Under the pieces are notes generated by a model. It had not been told where the DNA came from. It saw nothing but the letters and a program-made list of their open reading frames with translations, and made no database searches. 64,000 nucleotides of DNA from Manduca sexta (Eukaryota; Arthropoda; Insecta; Lepidoptera; Sphingidae). Positions 53,425-64,000 of the stretch are shown in pieces. Each line of letters begins with the position of its first letter. Position 1 is the first letter of the stretch. The DNA is taken from positions 1,426,001 to 1,490,000 of the forward strand of contig NC_051132.1 in NCBI RefSeq assembly GCF_014839805.1, in the 5' to 3' direction. The position numbers and the translations under genes were made by a program.

Positions 53425-53640
53425 TTGTAGCTTTTGCACCGCGGCTCTGCGCGTGAAAAAAGAACCGGGATAAATGTCCCGCTTTACATTTTCTCTGGAT
53501 AAAAGCTTTGCATTCGTTTAATAGCTTCCTATTAGTGAAAGAATTTTCAAAATCAGTTCAGTAGTTCCAGAGATTAGCCCTTACAAACCTACAAACAAAT
53601 TAACAAACTTTCCCACTTTATAATATTAGTACAGATGACG
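53425..53640 (-). repeat. Family I repeat, reverse
   Basis: GTAGCTTTTGCACCGCGGCT, CTGCGCGTGAAAAAAGAACC, GGGATAAATGTCCCGCTTTA, AGTGAAAGAATTTTCAAAAT, CAGTTCAGTAGTTCCAGAGA and CTTTATAATATTAGTACAGA. Nearly complete. Confidence 0.6.
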
Positions 53641-54689
53641 TCGCTTAAAAGCGCTTTTCATGCTCTAAATTCGAAAAAAAATATCGAATTTTAAAAATAA
53701 ATCTCACTTATAAAAAACCATGTCAAAGCGGGAAACATACATGAAATGTTCACCATGTTAAAAAGGGATAAAAACGGATATAGTGAGCGTGTATCGGTCG
53801 AAATCCAACTGGTATCGGTGTACGCGGCGTACAGACGGACCGCACGCTTGTTATGATTGAATTAGCAAATCAAATAGCGTCATTTGTTGGCAATAATTCC
53901 ATATCGAACATGATTCCGAGTTCCAGTTCGTGGAACTGTGTTATGGTTAGATTGATTACATTCGAAGTTTAGTCGCCTTTGGTGTTTTGGGATTTATAGT
54001 TTTAGGTTGTATTAGGTCTTGGGTATATGACGGTATATGAAAAATTGTGTTAAGTTTAAAAAAAAATAGTTAGAACTATTGTTGAATTATTTGTTATAAT
54101 TATAACTATTATGGGTCTAGCATCTTTTGGACGATGAAAATATTTTCTTTTGTACGCAACCAATGAAGAAAGCAAATAAACGATTTATTAAAGACGTATA
54201 TATTTTTTGTACAACGGTTAATACATTGGACAAGTGATAAAATAAAATCAAAGGAAATCGTTGGGGAATTGAAAATGGCAATCTGATTTTATAGTCTTTT
54301 TGTTTTGTATTTGCTAATATTACCCGACATAGGCAAAATCACCGATAAATAAACGGTGGCAGCCATAATATAAAAGAAGAAGAATGAAATCATAAAAATT
54401 CCCGGCCAATATTGATATTCAAGGAATTGCTGTCACAATGCAATACAGTAAAACTCTTTACATAAAAACTCGCGGGAATGTTAAAACGTACGAACGTGAG
54501 GCAATCCTTTTACCGTAATGCGATGTACTTGTAAATATAATGTTTTTCATTCGTCGCTTTGAGTGGTCTTTTCCATTGCATCTAATTTTATTTTCGGAAA
54601 TGCGTTTCAAATTGAATTTGTACAATGATTTCTTTAGAGGTTCATTTCTAAGTAGATTTTATTAAGGAGCTTTACCCACTTTTTATACT
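53641..54689. other. Low-copy DNA
   Basis: No gene or named repeat recognised in about 1 kb. Confidence 0.3.
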
Positions 54690-54928
54690 TGCACCGCAAA
54701 GTACACCTGATGGTAAGAGGAGTGGGGTCTTATAGAATGTTGATTGACGAGAGATGATTACCCCTCGGCAGTGGTCACAATTATGCCGGCCTGTTGGAAC
54801 CAAATATACACAGGCTGATCCCGGAACGCGACACACTTATGTACTTGGCCCACTATGGCGGGTTTTGACACCTTGTATAAGGTGGTCGCTATCCGAGCGG
54901 ATATAAAATATATCAAACCACCATCATG
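54690..54928 (+). repeat. Family A repeat, near full length
   Basis: ACCGCAAAGTACACCTGATG, GGGTCTTATAGAATGTTGAT, TGACGAGAGATGATTACCCC, ACAATTATGCCGGCCTGTTG, GAACCAAATATACACAGGCT, GATCCCGGAACGCGACACAC, GGTGGTCGCTATCCGAGCGG and ATATAAAATATATC. A good reference copy. Confidence 0.75.
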
Positions 54929-55127
54929 ACGTAAAAGTTAGTTACCGTGTAAAAGGCGCATTTATACTTTTGTAGGATAAAAATTTGTCTATGCCTGTGT
55001 TATTCCCAGACGGTCTGTATTACCTTTACTAAAATTCAGCCAAAACTATTCATCAGTTTTTTGCACTTCTTACATTCATACATCTCCTCAAAGATGCACA
55101 TTTATAATATGCTTAAAATAGTAAATA

Positions 55128-55310
55128 ACATAATAAGAACACAAATATAAACCCTTATTGCCAAAGAGGTAGGCAGCGCTGCACCTACTTACTTTTCGCC
55201 ATGTATGTTCCGTCCCAGGACGTCTATCGGCATATCCGATGCAAATTCCAGACTCCGGGAATATACTGAGCAGAAAAACCCGATAAGAAGTAATATGAAT
55301 AACCATTATA
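55128..55310 (-). repeat. Family D SINE fragment, reverse
   Basis: CCTTATTGCCAAAGAGGTAG, GCAGCGCTGCACCTACTTAC, TTTTCGCCATGTATGTTCCG, TCCCAGGACGTCTATCGGCA and AATTCCAGACTCCGGGAATA, TACTGAGCAGAAAAACCCGA. The tRNA head is lost. Confidence 0.65.
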
Positions 55311-56021
55311 TGTACATATAGATCTGAGACAAAATAGTTTTATTGACAAGAGAAGCATAAATTCGCTTCACCATTCTCGCTCCTATTTAAACGCAATTGT
55401 TGACAAATCTATTAAGCGAGAATAAATCAATCGATAACTATTTTCTCTGCCTTTTGCCGACGCAAATGGAAAACCGGCCAATGTTTCTCGCCGATAAATC
55501 GTAAATTAAAGGATTTCTGGACACTGCGGCCTTCGGCTATTCCCTCTCTAGTGATAATTGAAGGATTTTGTCGTTCATCGTCCATTTTCCTCTATGATAG
55601 ATTGGGAATTTAGGGAAGCTTTGGGTTATGGGAATAATGTACTAATTTTATTCTTTTATATGTTTGTTGATCGGAGTTATGTGTGATAAACCTTCGTCTT
55701 ATCTTTGGAGGTGTATTCAATGTTATTGCTCTGGTATTATCTTCATATGAAATATAATGCTTTATTCATCACGTAGGCGAACATAGTTGCACTTATGATA
55801 AGTCAAGTTAAATGAGACTATTCAATTATTACTTAAATAAAGTCGGTTATATACCTAAAAAAGACTATAAAGAAAACAAAGAATATAATAGGGATATGAT
55901 ATATGATGTAATTGGCGGATCTATTATCATATCGCAGATACACGGCAAAATCGTCTGATTATAAACGGTAGCAACAATAATAATTTAGAGTACGAAATAA
56001 TCTGAAATTATATTCAACATA
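55311..56021. other. Low-copy DNA
   Basis: No gene or named repeat. The stretch 55430-55600 is GC-richer than average; there is no ORF and no other copy in the window. Confidence 0.3.
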
Positions 56022-56420
56022 ATATGGGTAATTTTATCTTTGCTTCATTAACAGAAACCACATACTTATTTTCTGGAAAATAAAATTACAATAAGTTACT
56101 CAAACCAAAAACTCAATGTCAAAAAAACAAGTATATGTTTCGAATAAAATAAATATCAATAAAGAGTAATTATAATTATAGATATAGTAATGCCCTTACC
56201 TTAAGAAAATTCTTCGCAGAGGCAACAACGTGTTCAGTTAGAAATACACTAATAGTTAGTTTCAAACACCATATTCGTACTAAACTACAATCAGGAAAGT
56301 AAAACGGATTTTTGGTGAAAACATTAGTAATTCATGGGCGATTCTTATAAAAAAAATAGCAGTGCCATTGTTGACTATGTGGTTACAATAATTAACGAAA
56401 TGACAAAATTACCCTGTATA
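56022..56420. mobile_element. Family F MITE, copy 3 (399 bp)
   Basis: Left end ATGGGTAATTTTATCTTTGC, TTCATTAACAGAAACCACAT is matched in reverse by ATGTGGTTACAATAATTAAC, GAAATGACAAAATTACCCTG at right. These are the clearest terminal repeats of the family. Inside: TAATGCCCTTACCTTAAGAA and GCAGAGGCAACAACGTGTTC. No coding capacity. Confidence 0.7.
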
Positions 56421-56504
56421 ATTCTTAAGACGATGCTATTGATCATAATGCTATAATTTATAAGGCTAGAAATAATACTACTTTGTGGATTTTTATCGCA
56501 GTAC

Positions 56505-56772
56505 TTATATTATAATTTTCTCCCGAGACTGCAAAGACTATCAAGAAAAAATAATTATAATTGTAAAATGTAGGTAGATATTGTAATTTCGACTTTTCGG
56601 ACTACCAACACCTCTGTCCTCTCCGTGATCATGAGGGCTGCAAAGTATTCGAAACGTCGGGAGAAAATGATAATATAACAAATATAATAAACCGTGATAC
56701 TATCCACATTTTTTTTTATTTCGATATCTAATATTCGCGTAAACATAAGAAATCATTACTAGTCTAGGCTCA
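56505..56772 (+). repeat. Family E repeat, longest copy
   Basis: AAATGTAGGTAGATATTGTA, ATTTCGACTTTTCGGACTAC, CAACACCTCTGTCCTCTCCG, TGATCATGAGGGCTGCAAAG, TATTCGAAACGTCGGGAGAA and ATATCTAATATTCGCGTAAA, CATAAGAAATCATTACTAG. A TTTTCTCCCGAGACTGCAAA string just upstream (56517) suggests a short reverse piece as well. Confidence 0.65.
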
Positions 56773-57007
56773 ACTATATTTTCTACCACATGTACTTATA
56801 CAAATAAAACTTAGAACCACATCGTCCTATTTATAAGTAAAAATGAATTGAGTTGAACCGTAACACTGAACCACTGAGGACGCCGCGGGAGCCCTCCATG
56901 ACTCGCAACGTAAAGCGCTACATAATCATAATTTAATTTCAATTACAATTATAGCGTAATACTGATTGCACTTGACTGTGCCCTATTTGCACGAGTACTT
57001 TTTATAC

Positions 57008-57080
57008 TTACCTTTACACACACTTATGTCTTTTTTCCTCGAAGGGATAGGCAGACTCTTCGCCATTGTATCTGATGGAC
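57008..57080 (-). repeat. Family D SINE fragment, reverse
   Basis: TTACACACACTTATGTCTTT, TTTCCTCGAAGGGATAGGCA and GACTCTTCGCCATTGTATC are the reverse of the family D end. It abuts a forward family B copy. Confidence 0.5.
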
Positions 57081-57084
57081 ATAA

Positions 57085-57290
57085 TAAAACTTAACATTTC
57101 ATGTCTCAGATGATGAGCTTAGTTGAATAAATCTAATATTTCGTACGATGGCGAGCGCAGTGGAATTAAAAATAATTCTTCGTAATTCAAAGTGTTGGAT
57201 GGTGTTTCTACTGTTTATGGGCGTATCGCTTACCATCAGGCGAACGGTAAGGTAGTCTCGTCATTCAAAGCAATAAAAAAAAAAAATAAA
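57085..57290 (+). repeat. Family B retroposon tail with A-run
   Basis: AACTTAACATTTCATGTCTC, GATGGCGAGCGCAGTGGAAT, AATTCAAAGTGTTGGATGGT, GTTTCTACTGTTTATGGGCG, TATCGCTTACCATCAGGCGA and CGTCATTCAAAGCAATAAAA followed by a longer A-run. Its 5' half is missing. Confidence 0.7.
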
Positions 57291-57867
57291 CCAATTTTCG
57301 AAATAATATTAATAAACAAATAAGGAATCATAGAAATTGGACTATACATCTCAGAGAAATCGATATAAATACATACAAAAAATAAGAACATTAGAATAGG
57401 GAAGGCTTCTTTGTTTAGGTTTCGGTTAAAGAAGTGTCGGCAGACCAAGGCATTGTTACCGCTCTTTGAAACATAAACCGCTATTAAATATAATATCGTT
57501 CGATATTTCGTATTCATACCCATGTCATTTTGACAGCACTAACTGACCCAAAATGCTCGCGAGTCATTTTTAAAACATTTCCCCATCGAGTCGACGTCAC
57601 TTTGTGTTATTTGTCATCTTCAAAGGGATATATTTTTCTGCCGTTATTCCTCAAACGGGCGTCATGCGACATTTTGCGTTCAATCGAATTGTCGAAGATG
57701 GTACATCAATCACTCGAGATAAATGGATGTTGGTCTGTGTGTTCGCGACCTGGGTGGACAATGGACGGTATGTCTGAAGTTTGAATTGGGAGTGCTGTTA
57801 TTTTAGGATTTTTCTTTTAAAAACGTTTAATTGTCTTTCAAAATAATGTCCGATTCTATTTCTATTT

Positions 57868-58075
57868 TTTTCTTCTTTGAATGACGAAACTTGCTTGCCG
57901 TTCGCCTGTTGGTAAGCGATACGACTGCTCATAAACAGTAGAAACACCGTCCGTGTTGGATGGTAATTGAATTACAAAGTATGGTTTAGCATTCCACAGC
58001 GCTCGTCGTCCTGGACCTGAAATGTTAAGTCTCATTATGTCCAGTAGTTATACTGATGTTTATTACATTGGATTG
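57868..58075 (-). repeat. Family B tail, reverse
   Basis: TTCTTCTTTGAATGACGAAA, CTTGCTTGCCGTTCGCCTGT, TGGTAAGCGATACGACTGCT, CATAAACAGTAGAAACACCG, TTAGCATTCCACAGCGCTCG and TGTCCAGTAGTTATACTGAT. It pairs with the forward copy at 57085. Confidence 0.65.
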
Positions 58076-58925
58076 CTGAACGTTATATGATGAACGGTAT
58101 ACAGATAGACCGTGTCCTAAAGTATCTTTTAAGCTACTTATTACTTTGGAAAAGTAGATAGGACTTTATTTAGACAAAGATATTTCATCAGAGTAGAGCT
58201 CCAAGCAATTGCAACAAACAAATTACTTTCATTGCTAAAACCCAGAACTACTTAGTAAAGGACCGGTATAAAATCTCCAAGTACCCGTCAGTATATAATT
58301 TAATATGATTTATTACATAAAACGTTTCAATGTGGGTGCGAGAAAAAGCCCTGTTCAGTGAACAAAAAAAAATACCACCTTTAATATTTACTCGAATTGA
58401 TAGAACTGAAAAGAAAATAATATATAATGGAAAACGAGGTATACAATCAGAGGTATTCTCTTTTTAAGTTTTGTTTTTTTATTCCTATTCTATAGTTTGA
58501 AATACGCACCAGATTTAGTTTCTCCTTTAGAAGATCGTGATGGTATGACGCAATGTCCAAATAGGTCGCGTAATCCTTTTGTTGGCTATTAGAGTCCCCT
58601 TTAACCAAGAGTGGGTCAAAGCGGAAAATCAAAATTGTATCAAAACATTCCTTTGTCTATTTGCACCGGTTCACTGCAAAATGTCCTTCGGAGATACAAA
58701 ACGTTTCACATCTACATTGCGCGAACTTTATTTAAAACAGTGTTGGACGGTGCAGTTTAAGTACATTGTGAACTTTGTCATACTTTCGGGGTTTCGTTCT
58801 TAATTCTTGATGGATGGCACGTCTCGCAACATAACTTGTTTTAAGTTTGCCTCAGTACTTTAATTTTTATGCAAATTTCTGTTAAGTTTTGGAATATTCT
58901 TAATGTTTTTGTACACGTGCACGGC

Positions 58926-59158
58926 ATTGTGGACCTACTGCACCTGACGGTAAATGAAGTAGGGTGGGAAGAATGTCGACTGACGAGAGATGATTACCCC
59001 TCGGCAGTTGACACAATTATGCCGGCTTGTTGGAACCGGGTATACACAGGCTAATCCCAGAACACGATACACGTCCGTGGGCTACTATGGCGGGTTTTAA
59101 CGAGTTGTGTACGGTGGTCGCTATACGGGCGGATATAAAGTATATCCTACCACCATTA
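58926..59158 (+). repeat. Family A repeat, near full length
   Basis: ACCTACTGCACCTGACGGTA, GAATGTCGACTGACGAGAGA, TGATTACCCCTCGGCAGTTG, ACACAATTATGCCGGCTTGT, TGGAACCGGGTATACACAGG, TACTATGGCGGGTTTTAACG and GGGCGGATATAAAGTATATC, CTACCACC. Confidence 0.75.
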
Positions 59159-59394
59159 CTTGGCGAAGATGTGAAGAATCTCTAGCATCTTACGATAACT
59201 TAAATTAGATATATTAGGGCATTTTTCAATTTCTTATTATAGTTTTATCTTGATGCAGTTTAGAGACTTTGTGCATCGCAATTGCGCTGTTTTCTGTCTT
59301 TTTCCTTCGTAGTTTCATTTTACCCCTTAACAAAGCACCTTAAAGGTATGGAGTGATTATTCGTCATTTTATATGCATAAAATAACGCACGTAA

Positions 59395-59572
59395 ATGGTG
59401 TAGGAAAACATCCTGAGGAAACCTGCATACCTGAGAAATTATCTATAGGCGTTTTCAGGGTGTGTTAAATCTACCAATCCGCACTAGGCTAGCGTGGTGG
59501 ACTAAGGTCTAATCCCTCTCAGTAGTAAATGAGGCCCATACCCAGAAGCTGGCTGATATCGTTATTATTAAA
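59395..59572 (+). repeat. Family C SINE, 5'-truncated
   Basis: GAAAACATCCTGAGGAAACC, TGCATACCTGAGAAATTATC, CAATCCGCACTAGGCTAGCG, TGGTGGACTAAGGTCTAATC and GCTGGCTGATATCGTTATTA. The tRNA head is missing. Confidence 0.65.
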
Positions 59573-60323
59573 TATAAAGCAGGTGAAATAAATTTCCATA
59601 AAAATTAATTTACATGTTCTATACTCTAGAACATGTTTGAAAACAAAACATTAATTAAATGAGTAACCAAAACAAAACCGAGTCAGGTAACATGTTGAAA
59701 TGTAACTGAAATCCGGCCTAAGCTGTGCTTGCACCCGCTGGGCACCGAATATAAAGCCTGAATAACAAAACGCGTGAACAACCGCCAAACAAAGTTACGT
59801 TACAACAGTGCTCAACCGCACTAGATAGGCATGGGACGCAACCATCGATTTATGGAACAATCGATTTTGAGGAAGTAAATCGATTTAGTATCGATCTATA
59901 AAATTAGACTTGAGATTCAAAATTAGACACTTTACTCTGATTTATAAATCTCCAGTTTTTTAGTACAAAAGCTTTTTTGGCGACTTTGTTATGTCATAAT
60001 CGGCTTGATAGCTTTAATTGGAGCAAGAACAAGAAAACAACCTTTAAATTGTGTATTTAGATTTCGTTTCTAACTCTTGGATGTAGGAAAAAGTGTTTCT
60101 TACAAGTATACAATTTAATTACACTACTCTACAAAAAAATGGGTATGGAGCGCAACATAAAGCTGAGTACTAAATTCTGGTTAAACCGATATCGCTAAAG
60201 CCAAATCTGATGCCCAAATTTTTCCATCACGTCAGGATTTTCTGTTAATGTACATTCTTTTTTTTACTATTTTCAGGGCTATTTTGTGGTTTGGTAATGT
60301 AAAAATTAAAAAAAAATAATTAA

Positions 60324-61197
60324 TTACAAATATTTTTTATGGATTTTTAACGACATTCTGCAGCCCATTTTTTGGTAATTTTTTAATAAGTCTGTAACGA
60401 TTTGTTCATAATTTTCTGATTTTATGTTTCCCAAAAATTGCCTAATGATACATTTCAGTGAGTTCCAAGCATTTAATTCAATGTCGTTGAGTTTTTTTTC
60501 AAAATCTGTATCTTTCATAAGTTTGCGTATTTGTGGGCCCACAAAAATGCCTTTCTTTAATTTGGCGTCGCTTAGTTTTGGAAAAATTGTTTTTAAATAT
60601 TGAAAAGCCGGGCCTTCCTTATTGAGAGCTTTTACAAAATTTTTAACGAGTCCAAGTTTAACGCGGACTAAGTCGTTTAGTTCAGGCTGTTCTATCAAAT
60701 GGGGTTCTCTACTTCTATCATCATAAGATGGAACAAACGATGAAGCTGTATCTAAAGATGCCTCGGAAACGATTTCCATTGCCACTGGAGGAACTGGTAT
60801 CGGTAACTCTTCGCTATGTGGAAGCGGTCTTGTAGCTGAAGAAGTGTCGGGATAAACAATGTTTGTTTTTTCTTGAAAAGCCCACGACATTTGTTAAGCA
60901 GAAGTAACAGTCCACATCATGGCTAGTAGGCTCACGCCAGATCATTGGGACAGCAAATGGCATTGAAGAACGCTTTCCATTCATCCAGTTACTTAAATTT
61001 GCAATACACGTAACACAACATCGGTGAGGTGCCCATTCTTTGTCTTGGTGACCGATAGTAAAACCAAAATAACTCTCGTATAACATCTTAACATTTTCAC
61101 TGATTACTCTTCTTTGTGTAGAAGTTGTAAACGAGCCACAAATAAAACAAAATGAATCTGCAGAATTAACACAAGTACGTTTAGCGATTTTAGCCAT
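60324..61197 (-). pseudogene. Frameshifted, truncated Cys-rich two-domain gene
   Basis: Part 1 (ATG at 61197, to about 60870) encodes a zinc-binding-like unit: CFIC at residues 17-20, WAPHRCCVTC with C61 and C64, SMPFAVPMIWREP at about 78-90, and CYFC at 97-100. Part 2 (frame opened at 60890, stop at 60324) reads YPDTSSATRPLPHSEELP, PHLIEQPELNDLV, KKGIFVGPQIRKLMKD, AWNSLKCIIRQFLGN and MSLKIHKKYL. The two lie in different frames (+1) joined at AAAAAACAAACATTG, near 60867. From memory, arthropod genomes hold many copies of this protein as one ORF, which continues past MSLKIH with a FLDSHLDFFP-like block. Here the frame ends after KIH, so the C-terminal part is lost. It is probably transposon-linked; its role is unknown. 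Confidence 0.65.
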
Positions 61198-62792
61198 TTT
61201 GAACTAAAAAAAAGTAAAAAGCTACTCGAATTCACCGAGAACAGCTCACGGAAAAGAGTTAAATGACAAGTGACAATCGTAATAAACGATTATGGACATT
61301 TATTTTAGTATCTACCCTCAATAAGAAATTAAAATGGTTCGAATCGTACTTAATTTGGGCGTTTACCATACGTTTACATTTATAAAAAAAAACCTGACGT
61401 GTAGGAGACTTTTGGTGATTATATTCGTTATCAGTAATGTTTAACTAGACAGAAAGTAAATGCAGTTACTCTGTTGCGAAATTTTGTAAAGTAGTGTTAT
61501 TCTTATTATACACAAACATATTTATCGATATTTAATAACGTAACTAAATGCAGTTTATCCGATTAATTTATCACTACAATAAAATCAATTTATATTTATC
61601 GTGAATCGATTCATTGTATTCCAGAACATCACTATTTTTTCGCCGAATGTTGAGCAATGAACGACGAGTAACAGTTTTTGCACCTCTGGCCCGTGCATTA
61701 AACTTTGTATTCTGTCAGCATTTTAGTTCCCATTTCTGTTGAAAAGTTTATTGTATTGTGTAGTTTGTATGGACGTGTTGTCTGTATTATTTTTATGTAG
61801 TTATTTTTTAGTGATAATGTAATTATTTTTAAGCAATAGGTCTCCGAATGCGTCTCTATTCATATGTTTAGCATTGCCTTTTACTTTTAAATTCTACACG
61901 GGCTACCTTGTGTCAGTTTAAAAAAAGAATCTAATACTTTAGGACTAGTATAATGCAATATTCTATAGAATTTGTTGAAAATTGTGTAAGATTTGTATTG
62001 CTATTGCTGGTCTTGCGCATACTTCTAAAACTGTTAGTTCTCATAATATTTTATTCGTTTTTTTATTGGCTCTGAAGGCAGAAGAGCTACCGGCTTACCT
62101 TATGTTCAGTGGTTACCATCGCCTATGGGCGCCAGCAATGGGGGAAAATCTAAGCCGCTCGCTACGTTAAAAAACTTTTTTTAAACCTCGTCTGAAGAAC
62201 AAGTCATCGCGTTGAGGAAACGTTTATTAAAATATTATTGGGCTCTACGGGGACATACGGACTTGCACAAGTAATTGTACCTAACCTACTCCTGTTATTT
62301 CGTTTATCTCGCCAAGAATCATATCACTTTAATCGACATTTGAAGAGATTATCTACCACAAAGATTACTAAGGTCCTTATAAACCTAATTATATTCCATA
62401 CGGTACGGAACAGCCATAAAATCTTATCCAACTAGTCTAGACGTTTAAGTGCATTTTAGCTCGACATCTTAACTGAACGATTTATTTTCTGCTCGCCAGA
62501 GCATTTTTATATTCTGAATCTGTGATGCTTTTAGGGCTGTCTTCATAACTCGCTCAAGTGGTTCACTCTGACCGAGAGCGAATGAAATCGGATTTTTAAA
62601 TTTATAATTGAATTTAGTTTTGTCGCGCTGTATCCAGTTTTCTTTGCAGCATTAATGAGGGACGTTGGACTGTCAGTGTAGTTGTGTGGTAGTTTTAAGT
62701 TGGATACCTAGGTGACAAATTTAATGAGGTTTTGAATTATTTCATGAGTTTTCGTTTCGACAAATCCTGATTTTTTGTGTGGGCATGACCAC
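61198..62792. other. Low-copy DNA
   Basis: No convincing ORF. Near 61594-61635 the strings GAATCGATTCATTG and ACATCACTA loosely mirror TAGATAGGCATGGGACGCAA, CCATCGATTTATGG at 59823-59855. These may be decayed ends of an element carrying the Cys-rich gene. A GTGGTTACCATCGCCTATGG string at about 62110 resembles a common retroposon tail. Confidence 0.3.
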
Positions 62793-62855
62793 GTGTGACC
62801 CCACTGTACTTGATGATAAGCGGACTGGGGTTCACATAGAGTGTAGACGGACTTA
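62793..62855 (+). repeat. Family A 5' fragment
   Basis: GTGTGACCCCACTGTACTTG, ATGATAAGCGGACTGGGGTT and CACATAGAGTGTAGACGGAC match the first 60 bp of family A in diverged form. Confidence 0.45.
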
Positions 62856-63144
62856 TTATATGTTTTATACAATTTACACTTATATTTATATTTATGTATC
62901 TATGTAAGTATTTTTGAACCTTTATTATATAAATACGTATTGTGTACGTAATTACTAATGTCCCACATTATCACATCTCTGCATAACCCAAAGGTTGATT
63001 GTTAGGAAATCGATAAAATCCATCGGTATAGATTTACTTATATACATTTTAAATAAATAAATAAATTACAATTACAATCGAGAATAGAGTCAACTACGTA
63101 CCCTTATTTCTGCTATAAATACCATCGTGCACCAGCGACTCTCC

Positions 63145-63400
63145 GACTTCATCATCATCATCATCATCATCATCAGCCGCAGGATGTCCACTGCTGAACA
63201 TGGGACTCCACCAAAGATTTCCAGATTGCCCTATTAGAAGCGACCCGCATCTAGCGACCTCCTGCGACTTTTGTGAGGTCATCTGTCCACCTCGTGGGTG
63301 GACGTCCGACACCGCGCTTGCCTGTTCGTGGCCTCAATTCCAGAACCTTCTTGCCCCATCAGCTATCAATTCTGCGGGGTATGTGCCTCGTTTATGTGTA
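63145..63400 (-). pseudogene. 3' end of an RTE-like LINE with (TGA)n tail
   Basis: On the minus strand the frame reads KKVLELRPRTGKRGVGRPPT, RWTDDLTKVAGGR, one TAG, then MRVASNRAIWKSLVESHVQQ, WTSCG and TGA. From memory, GKRxxGRPxTRWxDDL...W...GEAYVQQWTxxG is the C-terminal end of very common lepidopteran RTE-type reverse-transcriptase proteins. The (TCA)9 run at 63149-63175 is, in the sense direction, a (TGA)n tail whose first unit is the stop codon. The internal TAG sits where the family usually has a Trp codon, a one-base change. Resemblance is lost beyond about 63370. Confidence 0.75.
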
Positions 63401-63817
63401 TTGTCCGGCTTATGAGTCACTAAACACAAACACCCACTATTCCACTGACCCAGAACGAAAAATGCATCGACCAACGCCCAAATCCACGATGTTTACAAAC
63501 TTGATGCTGTGAACAGAGCAAGTTAAATTCAATATGACACTCCAATGACACGTATCGGACGAAGTTTCATGCTCGCGGGACGCCCTGCACGCGGCGCGGG
63601 TGTGAAATAAGCTTTATGTAACCCCTACTAATGTTTAGATTATGAGTCGAGTATGTGGGAGATAGACTGAATTTTAATGCAGCGATATTTGAAACACATT
63701 TGTTGATAAGATAAATTTTATATACGTCCGAATAACGGCCACCGTAGCGGTGTTAAAACTCGCAATAGTCGCCGAGCCGTGAATGAGTGATGTTTTTTAA
63801 AATGGAAAAACACAGTC

Positions 63818-63915
63818 ACAATTATTTTGGGCCTGACCCGGGATTCGAACCCAGGACCTCGGCGCAGTAGTCATACTCGTATCGTGTACAAGTAAAACTA
63901 CGCTACCGAAGCAGT
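63818..63915 (-). repeat. Family D SINE head, reverse
   Basis: The minus strand reads GACTGCTTCGGTAGCGTAGT, then GCCGAGGTCCTGGGTTCGAA and TCCCGGGTCAGGCCC. This gives A-box-like and B-box-like (GGTTCGAATCC) segments with tRNA-like spacing. Only the tRNA-derived head is present. A real tRNA gene is unlikely because no acceptor stem can be drawn. Confidence 0.65.
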
Positions 63916-63917
63916 CA

Positions 63918-64000
63918 ACATATTAGTACCTATATGTTGTGTCGGGGTCCCTTTCCGAAAATTTCGCCTTTCGCCACCACACATTTGCTTCAGAAGTTTA
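63918..64000 (+). repeat. Family G repeat, cut by the window edge
   Basis: CATATTAGTACCTATATGTT, GTGTCGGGGTCCCTTTCCGA, AAATTTCGCCTTTCGCCACC. It resolves the junction of the split copy at 4478-6905. Confidence 0.6.

Noticed and set aside
57530..57784. 84-codon ORF as a host gene
   Set aside because: No motif, no splice context and no second copy. The length is within chance for the window.
60860..60885. Programmed -1 frameshift at A_AAA_AAC in the Cys-rich gene
   Set aside because: The heptamer is in the right phase, but the downstream frame is +1 relative to the first part, so -1 slippage would not reach it. An indel is the simpler reading.
1..64000. CRISPR array, operon or bacterial-type system
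   Set aside because: No regularly spaced short direct repeats other than the 103-bp array, no ribosome-binding-site-led gene series, and repeat content typical of an insect genome.

Overview
The window looks like intergenic or heterochromatin-like DNA from a moth or butterfly (Lepidoptera). It is AT-rich and packed with short interspersed repeats. Two of the families are tRNA-derived SINEs of the kind common in Lepidoptera (one Bm1-like), and there are retroposon tails ending in CATTCAAAGCAATAAAA. I found no intact host gene, no functional tRNA or rRNA gene, no operon-like layout and no CRISPR array. The recognisable coding sequence is transposon-derived and broken. Family names below (A to I) are my own labels, built by matching copies within this window. 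No database was searched.

Layout. From 1 to 4.6 kb there are copies of families A, B, C, H and I and the C-terminal fragment of a LINE polyprotein (2.04-2.34 kb). From 4.6 to 11.1 kb two almost identical copies of a 2.0-2.3 kb terminal-inverted-repeat element (here T1) lie in opposite orientation about 2.2 kb apart. T1 carries a fragment of a CxxC / CxxCW protein and one copy has split a family G repeat. From 11 to 30 kb the DNA is mostly low-copy, with a 264-bp fold-back MITE at 14.84 kb, a LINE tail at 18.4 kb and scattered SINEs. From 30.0 to 45.1 kb two 2.6-2.7 kb elements flanked by TTAA (here T2) lie in opposite orientation with 9.8 kb between them. Both keep a TATA box, a short GTAAGT...CAG intron and a small ORF. 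From 45 to 60 kb there are three copies of a 0.4-0.5 kb MITE (family F), a 183-bp MITE, a 103-bp tandem array inside a family A copy, and a 761-bp element with perfect 34-bp terminal repeats and repeated internal copies of the terminal motif (51.1-51.9 kb). From 60.3 to 61.2 kb there is a frameshifted, truncated two-domain gene of a widespread arthropod Cys-rich family. From 63.1 kb to the end there is the 3' end of an RTE-like LINE with a (TGA)n tail plus SINE pieces.

How the parts relate. Nothing here forms a pathway. The window is a layered record of transposition: SINEs sit in or beside LINE tails, T1 sits inside family G, and family F and T2 copies carry extra inserted DNA. Two large element pairs sit as inverted repeats that could fold or recombine. 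The least ordinary items are T2 with its spliced leader, the 51.1-51.9 kb element with its repeated motif, and the 103-bp tandem growth inside family A.
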